From the NCBI GenBank assembly GCA_040879025.1, contig JBBDLF010000037.1, positions 174,618-238,617 on the forward strand: a stretch of DNA of 64,000 bases. Direction: 5' to 3'. The position numbers and the translations under genes were made by a program. Shown piece after piece: positions 26,569 to 35,534 of this stretch (positions are counted from its first letter, which is position 1; each line of letters opens with the position of its first letter). This DNA comes from JBBDLF01 sp040879025. Its GTDB lineage: Bacteria; Pseudomonadota; Gammaproteobacteria; Pseudomonadales; Pseudohongiellaceae. The notes beneath the pieces were generated by a model. The model had not been told where the DNA came from. It did not search any database and saw nothing but the letters and a program-made list of their open reading frames with translations.

Positions 26569-28007
26569 CAGAATCCAATCGCATCGAATACAAGCGAGAA
26601 ATCAGCGACGGCCTGGAGCGGGAGGTGGTCGCCTTCCTCAATTATCACGATGGCGGCATCATCTACATCGGTATCGGCAAGCGTGGCGAGACCGTTGGCG
26701 TCAACAATGCCGATGCCCTGCAACTGGCCATCAAGGACCGAATAAAGAACAATATCCAGCCCTCCGCGCTGGGACTGTTCGACGTCATCCTGCAGCAGCG
26801 CGACGGCAAGCCAGTGATCAAGATCATTCTCGCCAGCGGCACGGAAAAGCCCTACTACCTACGCAAATACGGCATGTCGGAAAAGGGCTGCTTCATGCGC
26901 CTCGGGAGCGCCAGCGAGCCTATGCCGCCCGCCATGATCGAGGAGCTGTTCGCCCGCCGCACCCGCAACTCACTGACACGCATCCGCTCACCGCGCCAGG
27001 ACCTCAGTTTTGCCCAATTGAGAATTTACTACGAAGAGGCGGGGTTGGCCCTCAACGACAAGTTCGCCGCTAACCTGGAGCTGCTCACCGAAGATGGTGA
27101 ATACAACTACGCCGCCTACCTGCTCGCCGATGAGAATGGCAATTCCACCCAGGTCGCCAAATATGCGGGCGATGACCGTATCGACCTGATTGACAGCAAG
27201 GAATATGGCTACTGCTGCCTGGTGAAAACCTGCAAGAGAGTGCTGGAACGACTGGAAGACGTGGAAAACCGCATCCGCACCCAAATCACCCCACGCGAAC
27301 GGATCGAGAATCCGCTGTGGAACCCGGTGGCACTGCGCGAGGCGGTTATCAACGCCATCATCCATAACAACTACAGTACCGAACTGGTGCCCAAGTTCGA
27401 AATCTTCAACGACCGCCTGGAAATCACCTCAGCCGCTGCCATCCACCCCGGCAAGGAACAGGAAGACTTCTTCTCCGGCTACTCCATGCCCCGCAACAAG
27501 ACGCTCATGCGGGTATTCAAGGACCTGGGCATGGTCGAATATCTCGGCTCCGGCATGCCGCGCATCCTCAAAGCTTACCCGCGTGAAAATTTCACCTTCG
27601 CTTCCCAGTTCATTAGGCTCAGCATGCCCCATGCCGAGCCGATATCCAGTGAAGCTAGGCCAGAGTCGGGGCCAGAGTCGGGGCCAGAGTCGGGGCCAGA
27701 GTCGGGGCCAGAGTCGGGGCCAGAGTCAATTCAGGCTCGGGTGCTACAAGCGCTATCAGGTCAGCCACTCTCGAAGTCTGAGCTGGCTAAAGCAATTGGC
27801 CAGAACAGTATTTCCGGCAAGCTGAACACGCGGGTACGAGCCTTGCTGGAACAAGGGATGATCGAATACACCCTGCCCGACAAGCCCAACAGCCGCTTGC
27901 AGCAATACCGCCTGACAGGAAAAGGCCGTGAACTGCAGGCCCAATTCAAGCAACGCCACCCGGAAAGCAAGCAGCCCCCGCACCAGGCCAACCGCAAAAA
28001 TGGATGA
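26565..28007 (+). CDS. AlbA_2/Schlafen-type putative DNA-binding protein, COG2865-like
   Basis: A 480-residue protein. The N-terminal AlbA_2 (divergent Schlafen) domain spans about residues 1-130 (IEYKREISDGLEREVVAFLN, then GGIIYIGIGKRGETVGV). The middle part has the PVALREAVINAIIHNNYS segment typical of COG2865 proteins annotated as ATP-dependent helicase-like or transcriptional regulators. A stretch of six PESG/PESI-type repeats (about residues 365-388) links to a C-terminal winged helix (SKSELAKAIGQNSISGKLNTRVRALL). Such genes often accompany type I restriction loci. Its biochemical activity is unknown; no helicase motifs are visible. Confidence 0.72.
   Translation: MTESNRIEYKREISDGLEREVVAFLNYHDGGIIYIGIGKRGETVGVNNADALQLAIKDRIKNNIQPSALGLFDVILQQRDGKPVIKIILASGTEKPYYLRKYGMSEKGCFMRLGSASEPMPPAMIEELFARRTRNSLTRIRSPRQDLSFAQLRIYYEEAGLALNDKFAANLELLTEDGEYNYAAYLLADENGNSTQVAKYAGDDRIDLIDSKEYGYCCLVKTCKRVLERLEDVENRIRTQITPRERIENPLWNPVALREAVINAIIHNNYSTELVPKFEIFNDRLEITSAAAIHPGKEQEDFFSGYSMPRNKTLMRVFKDLGMVEYLGSGMPRILKAYPRENFTFASQFIRLSMPHAEPISSEARPESGPESGPESGPESGPESGPESIQARVLQALSGQPLSKSELAKAIGQNSISGKLNTRVRALLEQGMIEYTLPDKPNSRLQQYRLTGKGRELQAQFKQRHPESKQPPHQANRKNG
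27658..27727 (+). repeat. 12-bp in-frame tandem repeat encoding GPES units
   Basis: The unit GGCCAGAGTCGG is repeated five times and followed by a partial sixth copy (27718-27727). Because 12 is a multiple of three, copy-number change would lengthen or shorten the interdomain linker without breaking the frame. The near-identity of units suggests recent slippage. Confidence 0.9.
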
Positions 28008-28031
28008 CGGGAATAAAACGGAGCAAGGCAC

Positions 28032-28154
28032 ATGACACCAGAAGCCAAAACACGCCTGCATATCAATCACGAGCTTCTGAGCGCCAAACCATTATCGCGT
28101 AACACAGAAACTTGTGCGAACTCCTGGATCAAGGAAGTATTCAATGCCCCATAA
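28032..28154 (+). pseudogene. Short ORF resembling the N-terminus of a type I restriction HsdR protein
   Basis: A 40-codon frame starting MTPEAKTRLHINHELL, which resembles the first residues of one HsdR subgroup (MTPEAKAR-IDxLL). After about 18 residues the similarity stops, and the frame overlaps the start of hsdM. It may be a remnant of an earlier restriction gene replaced when this hsd locus was assembled. The match is short and from memory only. Confidence 0.35.
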
Positions 28155-30391
28155 CGACCACCAAACCCTCATAGGCCTGATCTGGAACATCGCCAATAAA
28201 CTGCGCGGCCCCTACCGCCCACCGCAGTACCGCAAGGTGATGCTGCCTCTGATCGTGCTGCGCCGCCTCGACCTGGTGCTGGCGCCTACCAAGGACAAGG
28301 TGCTAAAAGAAGCCAAGAAGCTCAAGGACAAGGGGCTGAAGGACAAGGCTTACGAAAGCGCGCTATCCCGCGTGGCGGTCGGCAAGGACCGCACCCAACC
28401 GCTGTACAACACCAGCGGTTCCACCTTTGAAAAACTGCTGGGCGACCCGGCCAATATCGCCAGCAACTTAGTGGCTTATATTCACGGCTTCTCACCCCGT
28501 GCCCGCGACATCTTCGACAAGTTCGAGTTCGAGACCGAGATCCACAAGCTCGACGAAAGCGACCGCCTCTACCTCATCATCAAGGAGATCTGCGCCTCCA
28601 ATATTGACCTCTCGCCCGAGCGCATCTCCAACCTGCAAATGGGCTACCTGTTCGAGGAACTGGTACGCAAGTTCAACGAGCAGGCCAACGAAGAGGCTGG
28701 CGACCACTTCACCCCGCGCGAGCTCATCCGCCTGATGGTGAACCTGGTATTCACCGACGAAAGCGACATATTCAAAAAGGGCATTTACAAAAGCATCTAC
28801 GACCCTGCCGCTGGCACCGGTGGCATGCTCTCGGTGTCGGAGGAATTCAAACAAGAGCCAGAACCCGGATGCCCACATCGAACTGTTCGGCCAGGAATAC
28901 AACCCCGAGTCCTACGCGCTCTGCTGCTCCGACCTGCTGATCAAGGACGAGCCCATCGACAACCTCATCTACGGCGACACCCTGGGTATCAAGAACGCCA
29001 AGCGCGTGGCCGGTAATTTCGTGCCTCACGACGGCCACCCGGACAAACAGTTTCACTACATGTTCGCCAACCCGCCCTTTGGCGTGGAGTGGAAACCAGA
29101 AAAGGATTTCGTCGAAGACGAGTACAAGAACCAAGGCTTCAACGGGCGCTTCGGTGCCGGCACGCCGCGCATCAACGACGGCTCGCTGCTGTTCCTGCAG
29201 CACATGATCTCAAAAATGTACCCTGCACCCCATGCCGGTAATAAAGAGCAAAAGGGGGACGGCTCCAGGATCGCCATCGTCTTCAATGGCTCCCCCCTGT
29301 TCACCGGCGACGCCGGCAGCGGCGAGAGCAACATCCGCCGCTGGATCATCGAAAACGACTGGCTCGACGTCATCGTCGCCCTGCCGGACCAGATGTTTTA
29401 CAACACCGGGATCTATACCTACATCTGGCTAGTCAGCAACAAGAAACCGAAAGCGCGCAAAGGCCAGGTGCAGCTCATCGACGCCACCCGCCACTACCAG
29501 AAGATGAAAAGGAGCCTCGGCAACAAACGCAACGAACTGGGCGACCACCACATCAAAGAGATCGTAAAACACTACGGTGATAACAGGCACAACGCCCAAA
29601 GCAACACCAGCTTGGCCAATGGCAAGAATGGCAAGGGCCCAGACAATAAACAGGTAAGCCGCGTGTGCAGCAAGATCTTTGACAACCGCGACTTTGGCTA
29701 TCTCAAGATCACCGTCGAGCGCCCCCTGCGCCTCAATTTTCAAGCAAGTAGAGAGCGCATCGAGGACCTGCAGGAACAAAGCGCCTTTGCTAATCTCGCC
29801 ACCAGCAAAAAGACCAAAAACACCAAAGCCGCTGACAAGGAAATAGCAGAAGGCCAGTCCCTGCAACGAGCCCTCCTCAAGGCCCTGGCCGGCTTAAACT
29901 GCAAGACTTTGTACAGGAACCGTGATGCCTTCGAAGCCGCCCTCGACGCTGCGCTGAAAAAGGCGAAGTTGAAGCTTCCGGCCCCGGTACGTAAGGCCAT
30001 CCTCGCCGCTCTCTCCGAGCGTGACCAGAAAGCCGACACCTGCACCGACAAACACGGCAATCCGGAAGCCGACAGCGACCTGCGCGACACCGAGATCGTG
30101 CCGCTACCCGCGAACATCAAATTGCCCCTGCCCCTGAGCTATGACAACGAGACCGGCCACGACAAACTGCTCAAGCTGGTGAAAGCCCATTGCGAGGATT
30201 ATCTGAAGCGCGAAGTCCTGCCCCACGTGCCCGACACCTAGATCGACCACGGCAAGACCAAAGTCGGTTACGAAATCCCCCTCAACCGCCTCTTCTACGT
30301 CTACCAGCCGCCACGTGATTTAAAGGAAATCGAAGCCGATATCAAAACGCTGGAAACCGCAATCTTGGCCATGCTTGCAGAGGTGGTGTGA
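28144..30391 (+). pseudogene. hsdM: Type I restriction-modification DNA methyltransferase HsdM, frameshift plus internal TAG
   Basis: HsdM methylates adenine in the target of a type I RM complex. The start MPHNDHQTLIGLIWNIANKL has AGGAAG six bases upstream. The SAM-binding DPAAGTGGML is in the first frame (codon phase of 28144). Near 28850 a one-base insertion shifts the frame; the protein resumes as NPDAHIELFGQEYNPESYA and continues through the catalytic NPPF (in FANPPFGVEW). At 30239-30241 a TAG replaces an expected TGG (PDT-stop-IDHGKTKVGYEIP), after which the conserved C-terminus reads on to TGA at 30389-30391. The stop overlaps the hsdS ATG. Two independent lesions imply an inactive gene unless one is a read error. 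Confidence 0.9.
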
Positions 30392-31739
30392 TGACGGGTT
30401 ACAAGCCCTATCCCGAGTACAAGGAATCGGGGGTGGAGTGGTTGGGGGAGGTCCCGAAGAGTTGGGAGCCAAAGCGCCTCCGCTTTGTGTTAAAAGCTAA
30501 CCCGAGCAACAAAGAAATTAAGTTGGCTCCGGAAGATCCGGTTTCCTTTGTCGTTATGGACGCGGTTGGTGAATACGGCGGTTTGCGTTTGGATTCTGAA
30601 AAAGTGATTTCCGATGTCGGTTCAGGCTATACGTTCTTCGCAAACAACGATGTAGTCGTTGCCAAGATCACGCCTTGCTTTGAGAACGGCAAAGGGGCAA
30701 TTGCCAACAACTTGACTAACGCGATAGCCTTCGGTACAACCGAGTTGCACGTTTTGCGATCCGGATCATATTTAGACCCGGAGTTTTTGTATTACATCAC
30801 CATATCTAATTTGTTTCGCAGCCTCGGTGAATCCGAGATGTACGGCGCTGGTGGCCAAAAGCGTGTCCCGGAAACCTTCATCAAAATTTTGTTACGGCTT
30901 TGCCTGGGTTGCCAGAACAACAAACCATTGCCTGCTTTCTCGACCACAAAACCGCGCAGATCGACGCTCTCATCGCCAAAAACCTAACCCTGCTGGAAAA
31001 ACTTGCCGAAAAGCGCACCGCCCTCATCAGCCACGCCGTCACCAAAGGCCTCGACCTGAATATAGAAATGAAAGACTCCAGCGTGGAGTGGTTGGGGCAA
31101 GTGCCAGCGCATTGGGATGTAATCGGTATTAAGCAGCTAACCGTTGTGAGGCGTGGCGCGTCTCCCAGGCCTATCGATGATCCAAAATATTTTGATGATG
31201 AGGGGGAATATTCGTGGGTGCGAATAGCAGATGTGTCAGTCAGCGATCGATACCTGGAAAGCACAACACAGAATCTTTCTGATCTTGGAAAAAGGTTGAG
31301 CGTACGTCTTGAGCCTGGAGCACTGTTTCTAAGTATTGCGGGTACGGTAGGTAAGCCAATTATTACGAAAATCAAGTGTTGCATACATGACGGTTTCGTA
31401 TACTTTCCAACTTATTCTGGAAATACAGAGTTTTTGTATTACATCTTCTTCTGCGGTCAGCCCTATCTTGGTTTGGGGAAAATGGGAACGCAGCTAAACT
31501 TAAATACAGACACGGTTGGCTCAATACGGATCGGTTTTCCACCAGCGCGTGAACAGGAAGAAATTGTAGACTTTCTTGATACCGTAACCACGAGACTTGA
31601 TCTTCAAGCGAGAAAGATAACAGACGCTATCGAAAAACTCAAAGAATACCGCTCCGCGCTGATCACCCAGGCTGTCACCGGCAAAATCGACGTGCGCCAT
31701 TGGCGACCAACTAATGAAATAATAGTTCAAAAGGATTAG
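30391..31739 (+). pseudogene. hsdS: Type I restriction-modification specificity subunit HsdS, split by a one-base deletion
   Basis: HsdS has two target-recognition domains separated by conserved helices. The first (YKESGVEWLGEVPKSWEPK onward) reads to about 30880; there AAAA-TTTT (30883-30890) appears to lack one A, because the expected continuation NFVTALPGLPEQQTIACF is in the -1 frame. The second frame then covers the central helix (HKTAQIDALIAKNLTLLEKL), a second domain (SSVEWLGQVPAHWDV) and the terminal helix (KLKEYRSALITQAVTGKIDV). Two half-subunits could in principle be made. ATG 30391 overlaps the hsdM stop, showing the original operon. Confidence 0.88.
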
Positions 31740-31743
31740 TGAT

Positions 31744-34700
31744 ATGGCAGCAACTAAAAAAGTGCTAGAGCGTGGCTCAGAGTGGAGAAAGTGGGACCTG
31801 CACATACATACCCCTGCATCCTTTCATTGGAAAGGACAGCGACTTGACGCCGATCCGAACTCTCAAGCCAACAAAGATTCAATTGATGAAATGATCGAAG
31901 CACTCAATTCAGCCGAGCCTGCAGTATTCGCATTGATGGATTACTGGACATTTTATGGTTGGTTTGCTCTCAAAAGACGTCTGAAGGAGGCAGGTGCGCC
32001 TGAGCTCAAAAAGACAGTTTTTCCGGGAATTGAACTGAGGCTGGTGGCACCTACCACCTGCCGTCTGAATGCACATGTAATTTTCTCTAATGAAGTTGCT
32101 GATCAGGTTCTTCGCGATTTCATGTCAGCCCTTCGCGTTGAAATTGTTTCACGTCCATTATCCGAAGCATCGCTTATCCAGTTGGCCCGTAACGTTGGAT
32201 CGGACAAATTGAGCAAGCATGGCTTCAAGAAAGCAGAAGTCGATGTAAATGATGAGCAAGCGCTACTTGCGGGCTCCACAATCGCAGAAATCAATTCCGA
32301 TAGTTATAAGAAAGCGATTGAGCAGGTTCCCGCGGGGAAGGCTGTTGGATTTATGCCCTACGACACTAGTGATGGATTGGCTGAGGTTAAATGGCAGGAC
32401 CACTATGCCTATTTTTTGGGGCTTTTTAAATCGTCACCAATATTCGAAACGAGGAATCATGACCTACGAGGTGCGTTTGTGGGCGAAGAAACCGAAGGAA
32501 ACAAAAAATGGTTCGCAAATTTTCAGAACGGACTCGGGAATGTTCCACGGCTTGCACTATCTGGAAGTGATGCTCATCAGTTTGTTGGGGTAAAAGGCGA
32601 CAACGATAAACGGGGGTATGGTGATTTTCCATCAGGCAAGGCGACATGGATAAAAGCCGATCCGACATTTCGAGGCTTGCTACAGGCAATAAAAGAGCCT
32701 TCGAAGCGTTCGTTTATTGGAGAGCGACCGGATAAGCTTAAAGAGGTTGATGAAAACAAAACGTATTTCATCAATTGCGTAGAGGTGGCCAAGGTGGCGG
32801 CCGCGCATGGTGAATGGCTTCATGGAAGTAAAGTTGAGTTAAATCCTGATTTGGTTGCCATTATCGGAAACAAAGGCAGCGGAAAGAGTGCGCTTGCGGA
32901 TGTGATTGCATTACTGGGAAATTCTCGACAGAAGGCACATTTTTCATTTCTTAAAAAGGATCGCTTCAGGGGGAAGTCAGGCGAACCGGCAAAGCACTTT
33001 GTTGGAACGCTTGCATGGCGAGACGGAAATAGCGAGCAACGGAATCTTAACGAAGATCCCCCTGAAGACAAAGTGGAATTGGTTCGATACATACCGCAAG
33101 GTTACTTCGAAGAATTATGCAACGAGCACGTATCAGGTCGGACGAACGCGTTCGAGCGAGAACTCAGGACTGTAATATTTTCGCACGCAGGGGAATCAAT
33201 ACGCCTTGGCGCGCTGGATTTTGAACAGCTGATTGATCAACAAGAAAGTGGTTTTCGTGATCAGCTTAATGAGTTAAGAAAAGAACTTAAGAGGCGGAAT
33301 CAGGAAATTTTATCCATCGAAGATCAGCTCCAGCCGGACGTGAAAAAATCGCTGAATGAAATGTTGGCGCTTAAACATAGGCAAATTGAAGAGCACAACA
33401 AAATTATACCTGCGCCAGTTCCGAAGCCCTCTGATGCCCTCACAGACGAGCAGAAAGCAGTGGCGCAAGAGTTGGATCTGATTACCAACAAGTTGAAGGG
33501 ATTAGATGAGGCTACTTTAAAAAATTCAGCCAAAGAATCAACTCTGGCTGGTAAGCAGAAAGCTTTACATAACATTCGCGAACGCTTGCGCTTCTTGGAG
33601 CGCATGCACAAGCAGTTTCTAGACGAAGTTGCAAAAGACGCCCAAACTGTAGGTCTTAAGCCCACAGAACTTGTCACACTATCAATAAGCACAAGTACTT
33701 TAGACCAGTTAGCGCGATCAATTCCCAAAGAACAGGCTAGACTCCAAGTCGAATCCGCTACCGATACGCAGCAGAAAACAAAACTAATGGAAGAGCAGGC
33801 CGTATTAATTGCCAAACTGAACGAACCGCAACTCCTTTATCAAAAATACTTGAAAGCGCAGGAGGTTTGGGAAAGCAAGTTAAAGGAACTAACTGGCGCC
33901 GCCGATGAACCTGATACCTTCGATGGTTTGAAGGCGCGAATTACGCAGTTAGAAATTCTCCCCGAGAAGCTTAAAGAGCGCCGGAAACAGAGGCTTGAGT
34001 TAACAGGCGAGATTTTTGATGTACTTAATGCCCAAAGGAATGCGCGCGAACAATTGTTTAAACCTGTGCAAGACCTGATTCAGGGAAACAGCTTGATAAG
34101 AGAGGATTACAAGCTCCAATTTCAGGCTACCTTGGGTGGGTCCCCAGATATTATGGCTGGCACTCTTTTTACACTTATCAAGCAAAACTCGGGTGATTTT
34201 CGTGGCGAAGATGAAAGCTTCGGGACTGTCAAGAGAATTGCTGAAAAGTATAGTTTCAATAAGAAAGACGAAGTCCTCGGTTTCGTTGCAGAACTGCACG
34301 CAAAAATCGAAGAGGCGGCAAGCGGAAATAGCAAAGGGGCGATAGGCATTTCATCAATACTAAGGAAAGACAAGATCGCTAGCGATGTATATGACTTGTT
34401 ATTTGGGCTCTCATTTTTGGAGCCTCGGTATTCTTTGTTGTTTCAGGATACTCAAATCGAGCAGCTTTCGCCTGGCCAAAGAGGAGCCCTGCTGCTTATT
34501 TTCTACCTTCTTGTGGATAAAGGACGTAACCCGATTATTCTGGATCAACCTGAAGAGAATCTCGATAACGAAACAGTTGTTAGTTTGCTGGCGCCTGTGG
34601 TGAGTGAGGCTAAGAAAATTCGCCAGATAATCATGGTCACGCACAACCCCAACTTGGCCGTCTTTTGTGATGCTGAACAGATTATTTATTCTAGTTTTGA

Positions 34701-34830
34701 TCGGCAAAATGATTCTAGAATCGCGTATGTGTCCGGCGCAATTGAGAACCCTGTTATAAATTCTCATGTGATAAACGTTCTGGAAGGGACTAAACCTGCA
34801 TTTAATAACCGCCGAATTAAATATGACTGA
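31744..34830 (+). CDS. PHP-domain/SMC-like ATPase, TrlF-family-like
   Basis: A 1028-residue intact protein. The N-terminus is a PHP-type metal-dependent phosphoesterase domain (WDLHIHTPA with H20 and H22, a central FPGIELRL, and SGSDAHQF). Then comes a split ABC/SMC ATPase: Walker A GNKGSGKSALADV at about 375-387, a long charged coiled-coil region at about 500-760, signature LSPGQRGALLLIFYLL at about 905, Walker B PIILDQPEENLDNE at about 930 and the H-loop MVTHNPNLAVF. This layout resembles RloC/RecN-like nuclease-ATPases and the proteins NCBI calls TrlF-family AAA-like ATPases. It follows hsdS by four bases and is visibly more AT-rich than neighbours. Likely a DNA- or RNA-targeting defence effector, by inference. 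Confidence 0.75.
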   Translation: MAATKKVLERGSEWRKWDLHIHTPASFHWKGQRLDADPNSQANKDSIDEMIEALNSAEPAVFALMDYWTFYGWFALKRRLKEAGAPELKKTVFPGIELRLVAPTTCRLNAHVIFSNEVADQVLRDFMSALRVEIVSRPLSEASLIQLARNVGSDKLSKHGFKKAEVDVNDEQALLAGSTIAEINSDSYKKAIEQVPAGKAVGFMPYDTSDGLAEVKWQDHYAYFLGLFKSSPIFETRNHDLRGAFVGEETEGNKKWFANFQNGLGNVPRLALSGSDAHQFVGVKGDNDKRGYGDFPSGKATWIKADPTFRGLLQAIKEPSKRSFIGERPDKLKEVDENKTYFINCVEVAKVAAAHGEWLHGSKVELNPDLVAIIGNKGSGKSALADVIALLGNSRQKAHFSFLKKDRFRGKSGEPAKHFVGTLAWRDGNSEQRNLNEDPPEDKVELVRYIPQGYFEELCNEHVSGRTNAFERELRTVIFSHAGESIRLGALDFEQLIDQQESGFRDQLNELRKELKRRNQEILSIEDQLQPDVKKSLNEMLALKHRQIEEHNKIIPAPVPKPSDALTDEQKAVAQELDLITNKLKGLDEATLKNSAKESTLAGKQKALHNIRERLRFLERMHKQFLDEVAKDAQTVGLKPTELVTLSISTSTLDQLARSIPKEQARLQVESATDTQQKTKLMEEQAVLIAKLNEPQLLYQKYLKAQEVWESKLKELTGAADEPDTFDGLKARITQLEILPEKLKERRKQRLELTGEIFDVLNAQRNAREQLFKPVQDLIQGNSLIREDYKLQFQATLGGSPDIMAGTLFTLIKQNSGDFRGEDESFGTVKRIAEKYSFNKKDEVLGFVAELHAKIEEAASGNSKGAIGISSILRKDKIASDVYDLLFGLSFLEPRYSLLFQDTQIEQLSPGQRGALLLIFYLLVDKGRNPIILDQPEENLDNETVVSLLAPVVSEAKKIRQIIMVTHNPNLAVFCDAEQIIYSSFDRQNDSRIAYVSGAIENPVINSHVINVLEGTKPAFNNRRIKYD

Positions 34831-34932
34831 TTATTTTTATATGTAGGCCGAGGAAGGGAACGAACCCCAACGCGATGAATAGTCGACGAGCACAGCGAAA
34901 AGTATGGCAATTACGAGAATCAATCGCCAGGC

Positions 34933-35412
34933 GTGGCAGCAGAACAGGCAGCAACAGTCGCCCTGATAAGCCGCTATCTCAGCGGTCTGCTCGATCCCAC
35001 CGTCTCTTTGCTTGAGGTACACAAGCTGATGTATTTCATGCAGGAGGCCGGTGAACCGCTGCGGCTCAACTATCAGAAAGCTCCTTATGGTCCCTATGCC
35101 GAAAACCTGCGCCATGTGTTGCGCGCCATTGAAGGGCATCTTGTTTCTGGCTATGCGGATGGCGGCGACGCGCCCGATAAACAACTCAAACTGGTGCCGA
35201 GCGCGGTCGAGGGTCTCGAGTCGCCGTTTGGGCTGGAGCTTCTGTCCTCAGTTCATTGGGTGATGAGTAATGAGGCGGTGAACACTGTTGAAGATGTAGT
35301 GCAACATACCTACGCCTGGAACGAGCGCAAACGGCAATTCACCCCGCGCCAGATCGCACTTGCCGTGGAAGTGTTGTCGAGCAAGAGTTGGGTGACCCAT
35401 AGGTTACAGTGA
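34933..35412 (+). CDS. Orphan C-terminal domain of a DarG-type antitoxin
   Basis: A 159-residue frame closely resembling the C-terminal domain of DarG, the macrodomain ADP-ribosylglycohydrolase antitoxin that counters the DNA ADP-ribosyltransferase DarT. The diagnostic stretch is LLEVHKLMYFMQEAGEPLRL followed by APYGPYAENLRHVL and GYADGGDAPDKQL. The N-terminal macrodomain and the darT gene are both absent; 100 bp upstream is the end of the PHP-ATPase. The GTG at 34933 is the only plausible start, with no strong ribosome-binding site. It is either a dead fragment or a free-standing domain. It ends four bases into the next open frame. Confidence 0.72.
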   Translation: MAAEQAATVALISRYLSGLLDPTVSLLEVHKLMYFMQEAGEPLRLNYQKAPYGPYAENLRHVLRAIEGHLVSGYADGGDAPDKQLKLVPSAVEGLESPFGLELLSSVHWVMSNEAVNTVEDVVQHTYAWNERKRQFTPRQIALAVEVLSSKSWVTHRLQ

Positions 35413-35480
35413 TCACAACCAGGACGAGACCGCAGACTGCAACAGGGGTTCAGACACCCAAGCCAAAATTCAGGCTTGAT

Positions 35481-35499
35481 AGTTCATACTGTATGAACT
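35481..35499. promoter_or_regulatory. Perfect 19-bp palindrome, probable operator 1 of the MNT/HEPN pair
   Basis: AGTTCATACTGTATGAACT is a perfect inverted repeat of 9 bp around one central base, 36 bp upstream of the HTH-nucleotidyltransferase start. Binding by the HTH domain of that protein is an inference. Confidence 0.7.
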
Positions 35500-35501
35500 A
35501 T

Positions 35502-35520
35502 GGTTCATCTGGCATGAACT
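35502..35520. promoter_or_regulatory. Imperfect 19-bp palindrome, probable operator 2
   Basis: GGTTCATCTGGCATGAACT repeats the GTTCAT/ATGAAC half-sites of the preceding palindrome. Its centre is 21 bp from that of operator 1, two helical turns, so two dimers would bind on the same face of DNA. Confidence 0.65.
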
Positions 35521-35534
35521 ATCGGATTAGCTCT

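Noticed and set aside
30883..30890. Phase-variable homopolymer switching of hsdS
   Set aside because: A run of four or five As is too short for typical phase variation; a simple deletion or read error is more likely.
30388..31739. Two separate specificity genes instead of one split hsdS
   Set aside because: The second frame starts exactly where the first loses similarity, in the middle of the conserved central region, and one added A joins them perfectly.
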